This document shows positions 61,305-64,000 of a DNA stretch of 64,000 bases, piece by piece. This DNA comes from CBDCGS01 sp965216915 (lineage in GTDB: Bacteria; Pseudomonadota; Alphaproteobacteria; UBA828). The notes under the pieces are model-generated. The model searched no databases, was not told where the DNA came from, and saw nothing but the letters and a program-made list of their open reading frames with translations. The stretch's first letter is position 1; each line of letters opens with the position of its first letter. The stretch covers positions 124,001 to 188,000 of the forward strand of contig CBDCGS010000011.1 in the NCBI GenBank assembly GCA_965216915.1, in the 5' to 3' direction. The translations under genes and the position numbers were made by a program.

Positions 61305-62507
61305 ATGTCGATCATCGCCAGCCGGTTATCGCGTATCAAGCCATCGCCGACGATGGCGATCTCCGATCTTGCCATGCGACTGAGGGCGGAGGGGCGCGAC
61401 GTCATCGGCCTCGCCGCCGGCGAGCCCGATTTCGACACACCGGAGAACGTGAAGCGGGCCGGCATCGAGGCGATCGAGGCGGGCCGGACGAAATACACGC
61501 AAGTCGTCGGAATCCCCGAGCTGAAGGACGCGATCGCCGCCAAGTTCCGCCGCGACAATGATCTGGAGTATGAGCGCAATCAGATCATCGTCGGCGTCGG
61601 CGCGAAGCAGGTGATCTATAACGCGCTCCTCGCGACTGTCGATCCCGGGGACGAGGTGATCGTGCCGGCCCCCTATTGGGTGTCCTATCCCGACATGGTG
61701 CTGCTGGCCGAGGGCGAGCCGGTGATCGTGCCGGCTACCAAGGCGGTGGGCTTCAAGCTTCAGCCGGAGGCGCTCGCGGCGGCGATCACGCCCAAGACCA
61801 AATGGCTGATGTTCAACTCGCCGTGCAATCCGACGGGCGCGACCTACACGCGTGACGAGCTTGCGGCGCTCGCGGCCGTGTTGCTCGAGCATCCGCATGT
61901 CTGGGTGCTCGCGGACGACATCTACGAGCATTTGGTCTACGAAGGCTTCACCTACCACACCATCGCGCAAGTCGAGCCGCGCCTCGCCGAGCGCACGCTG
62001 ACGGTCAATGGCGTCTCGAAGAGCTATTCGATGACCGGCTGGCGGATCGGGTTCGGCGCCGGCGCGCCGGAGCTGATCGCCGCGATGGCCAAGATTCAGT
62101 CTCAGTCGACGTCCAATCCGATGTCGATCAGCCAGTACGCGGCCGTCGAAGCGCTCAATGGGCCTCAGGACTTCATCGCCGAGCGCCAGACGGTGTTTCA
62201 GGAGCGGCGAGACCTCGTGGTCAGCATGCTCAACCAGGCGAAGGGTATCACCTGCGACAAACCCGACGGCGCTTTCTACGTCTACCCAAGCTGTGCCGAG
62301 CTGATCGGCACGGCGACGCCGGCCGGCGGGCGCATCGACAGCTCCGAGGATCTCGCCACCTATTTGCTCGACAGCGAGGGGGTCGCGGTGGTCCACGGCG
62401 CAGCCTTCGGCCTCGACCCGCATTTCCGGATTTCCTACGCCACCTCGAACGACGTGCTCGTCGAAGCGTGCCAGCGCATCCAGCGCGCCGCGGCGGCGCT
62501 GGGCTGA
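61305..62507 (+). CDS. aspC: Aspartate aminotransferase (class I, subgroup Ib)
   Basis: A 400-residue PLP-dependent aminotransferase of the aspartate aminotransferase / prephenate aminotransferase Ib group. The cofactor lysine is K239 in VSKSYSMTGWRIG, with CNPTGATYT and ADDIYEHLVY before it. The segment GRTKYTQVVGIPEL supplies K63 and Y64, which contact the cofactor phosphate and the substrate side chain in characterised members. It is followed after 13 bases by a paralogue in the same direction. Confidence 0.9.
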   Translation: MSIIASRLSRIKPSPTMAISDLAMRLRAEGRDVIGLAAGEPDFDTPENVKRAGIEAIEAGRTKYTQVVGIPELKDAIAAKFRRDNDLEYERNQIIVGVGAKQVIYNALLATVDPGDEVIVPAPYWVSYPDMVLLAEGEPVIVPATKAVGFKLQPEALAAAITPKTKWLMFNSPCNPTGATYTRDELAALAAVLLEHPHVWVLADDIYEHLVYEGFTYHTIAQVEPRLAERTLTVNGVSKSYSMTGWRIGFGAGAPELIAAMAKIQSQSTSNPMSISQYAAVEALNGPQDFIAERQTVFQERRDLVVSMLNQAKGITCDKPDGAFYVYPSCAELIGTATPAGGRIDSSEDLATYLLDSEGVAVVHGAAFGLDPHFRISYATSNDVLVEACQRIQRAAAALG

Positions 62508-62520
62508 CCACCGGGTCGTC

Positions 62521-63738
62521 GTGCCCGCCTTGGCGCGCCGGCTCGCCGCGATCGCGCCGTCACCCATCGCGGCGATCCGAGCGCACGCCGTGGACCTGGC
62601 GGCCGCCGGCCACGACGTGATTGGGCTTGCGGTCGGCGAGCCCGACTTCGCAACGCCCGCGCGCATCAGCAACGCGGCGATCCGCGCCATCGAGGGCGAG
62701 CGGCTCGCACCCACGGCCGATGCCGGCCTGGTCGCGCTGCGCGAGGCGATCGCCGGGAAGCTCGCGCGTGACAATGGGCTCGCCTATTCCGCCGACGAGA
62801 TCATCGTCAGCTCCGGCGGACACCAGGTGCTCTACAACGCGTTCGCCGCAACGCTCGAGCCCGGTGACGAGGTCGTCCTGCCCGCGCCTTATTGGGCAAC
62901 CTATCCCGACGCCGCGCGGCTCGGGGGCGCCACGCCCGTCGTCGTGCGGACCGACGAGGCCGACGGCTTCAAGCTCCGAGCCGAGAGCTTGGCATCGGCG
63001 CTCACGCACCGGACCCGCTGGTTCGTGCTCAACACGCCCGGCAACCCGACCGGCGCGGTCTACGGCGCCGACGAGCTGGCGGCGCTTGCGGATGTCCTCG
63101 CGTGCCACCCAAGGGTGTGGATCCTCTCCGATGAGGTGTACGAAGACCTGATCTACCCCGGCGCCACGCACCGCTCGATCGCGGCCCTCGCACCCGCCCT
63201 CAAAGAGCGCACTCTTACCCTCTCGGCGCTCTCCAAGAGCTACGCCATGACGGGTTGGCGTATCGGCTACGGCGCCGGGCCCCGGCCGGTGATCGAGGCG
63301 ATGACACGGGTGCAGGCCGCCTCGAGCGGCGGTCCTCCCACGGTGAGCCAGCGTGCGGCGATCGCGGCGCTTGCGGGGCCGCGCGACGAGCTATCGGGGT
63401 GGCGCCTCTCCTTTCGGCGCCGGCGCGACCTGACCGTCGACGCCCTCCGCGAAACCCCGGGACTGCGTTGCGCGCGCCCCGACGGCGCGTTTTTCGTGTA
63501 TCCCAACTGTAGCGGGGTGATGGGGCGACGGATGCCGGCCGGCACGCTGATCCGAGACAGCGAGGACCTCGCCCGCTATTTGCTCGATGCCGCGGGCGTC
63601 GCGGTGGTGCCGGGGACCGCGTTCGGGATGGACCCCTATGTCCGGATTTCCTTTGCCACCGACGATGCGCTTCTGGAGCAAGCGTGCCGGCGATTAAGCG
63701 AGGCGCTGGCGGAACTTACTGGCCTCACGGAGGGTTGA
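62521..63738 (+). CDS. Class I aminotransferase, divergent tandem paralogue of aspC
   Basis: A 405-residue aminotransferase starting at GTG, 13 bases after aspC. It has the PLP lysine in LSKSYAMTGWRIGYG and the same NPTGAVYG and DEVYEDLIY blocks, so it should be catalytically competent. The loop that reads RTKYT in its neighbour reads RLAPT (residues 61-65): the lysine and tyrosine expected to bind substrate and cofactor phosphate are Ala and Pro. A different amino donor or acceptor is likely. It ends 88 bases before msrP. Confidence 0.87.
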   Translation: MPALARRLAAIAPSPIAAIRAHAVDLAAAGHDVIGLAVGEPDFATPARISNAAIRAIEGERLAPTADAGLVALREAIAGKLARDNGLAYSADEIIVSSGGHQVLYNAFAATLEPGDEVVLPAPYWATYPDAARLGGATPVVVRTDEADGFKLRAESLASALTHRTRWFVLNTPGNPTGAVYGADELAALADVLACHPRVWILSDEVYEDLIYPGATHRSIAALAPALKERTLTLSALSKSYAMTGWRIGYGAGPRPVIEAMTRVQAASSGGPPTVSQRAAIAALAGPRDELSGWRLSFRRRRDLTVDALRETPGLRCARPDGAFFVYPNCSGVMGRRMPAGTLIRDSEDLARYLLDAAGVAVVPGTAFGMDPYVRISFATDDALLEQACRRLSEALAELTGLTEG

Positions 63739-63826
63739 TTTGCCGTTGGGGTGCGCGATGCTACCTCTCCCGGAGACGCGCGGGAATTAGCTACGCGACG
63801 ACAAGGCGCAACGCGGAGGCAACGAC

Positions 63827-64000
63827 ATGCTGATCAAGATCAAACGCGGCTGGGAGCTGGCCGACTCCGCCGCAACGCCGGAATCGGTGTTCCGCAACAG
63901 GCGCACGCTCCTGAAGGGCCTGGCGGCGGGCCCATTGTTGGTCGCCGGGGCGTCACTGGCGGGGGGCGTGCCGCGCGCCGAAGACGAGGCCGAGAGCGAG
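63827..64000 (+). CDS. msrP: Protein-methionine-sulfoxide reductase catalytic subunit MsrP (partial)
   Basis: The first 58 codons of MsrP (YedY), a periplasmic molybdoenzyme that repairs oxidised methionine in envelope proteins. The N-terminus MLIKIKRGWELAD followed by ATPESVFRNRRTLLKG is family-typical. The RR pair begins a Tat signal with a hydrophobic LAAGPLLVAGASLAGG. The catalytic cysteine and the rest lie beyond the window. GGAGG precedes the ATG. It uses Mo-molybdopterin, consistent with the moa/moe genes in this window. Confidence 0.88.
   Translation, partial: MLIKIKRGWELADSAATPESVFRNRRTLLKGLAAGPLLVAGASLAGGVPRAEDEAESE

Overview
The window is GC-rich bacterial chromosome, most likely from an alphaproteobacterium of the Rhodospirillales/Rhizobiales type. 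The evidence is a CcrM-type GANTC methyltransferase with a CtrA-like box in its promoter region, ETF-ubiquinone oxidoreductase, a uvrC-pgsA-moaD-moaE gene string, a PetP-like MarR gene beside ilvE, separate GlxB/GlxC/GlxD glutamate synthase modules, and many GTG starts with ATGA/GTGA stop-start overlaps. I see no rRNA, tRNA, insertion sequence, prophage or CRISPR array. No stretch longer than about 200 bases lacks a gene.

Layout. 1-4175 (-): a branched-chain amino acid (Liv) ABC transporter, livG-livH-livM-substrate-binding protein-livF, with livF cut by the left edge. 4256-9358: an SDR oxidoreductase, a glutamine-synthetase-like ligase, a sensor kinase without a neighbouring response regulator, a PetP-like MarR regulator and a branched-chain aminotransferase. 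9334-14351 (-): uvrC, pgsA and a molybdopterin block (mobB, moeA, moaD, moaE). 14494-23037: a PaiB-like flavoprotein, a TetR regulator with an alpha/beta hydrolase, a kinase-fold protein, and an oxidoreductase-hyuB-hyuA operon. 23145-30066: a secreted unknown, a PA0069-type radical SAM protein, two small sugar/nucleotidyl-transferase-like genes, RidA, MoaB, a lytic transglycosylase and a uracil-DNA glycosylase. 30180-36513 (+): ETF-QO, a TPR lipoprotein, ispE, rnhB and ccrM. 36523-48654: a second HyuA with an alcohol dehydrogenase, a hydratase, YciI, an SDR, an acyl-CoA ligase, the glxB-glxC-glxD trio, a glyoxalase-fold protein, a luciferase-like monooxygenase and a secreted unknown. 48727-58411 (-): a nine-gene operon made of a polyamine-type ABC importer (potD-potB-potC-potA) followed by an amidohydrolase, a creatininase, an arginase-family ureohydrolase, a zinc deaminase and a HyuB. 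58593-64000: uvrB, a DUF1330 protein, two tandem class I aminotransferases and the start of msrP.

The most interesting unit is the 48.7-58.4 kb operon. Its creatininase carries the metal ligands of characterised Pseudomonas creatininase at the same residue numbers (E34, H36, D45, H120, E122). The neighbours could supply both known onward routes: ureohydrolysis of creatine to sarcosine, and deamination to N-methylhydantoin followed by ATP-dependent ring opening by HyuA/HyuB. No classical creatinase is present, so the arginase-family enzyme is a candidate replacement. The glxBCD trio (N-methylglutamate-synthase-like) and the glutamine-synthetase-like ligase suggest wider methylated-amine nitrogen use, but that link is inference. 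Regulatory signals worth attention are the CtrA box plus three GANTC sites before ccrM, a 19-bp palindrome before glxB, and a palindromic operator overlapping an apparently leaderless tetR promoter.
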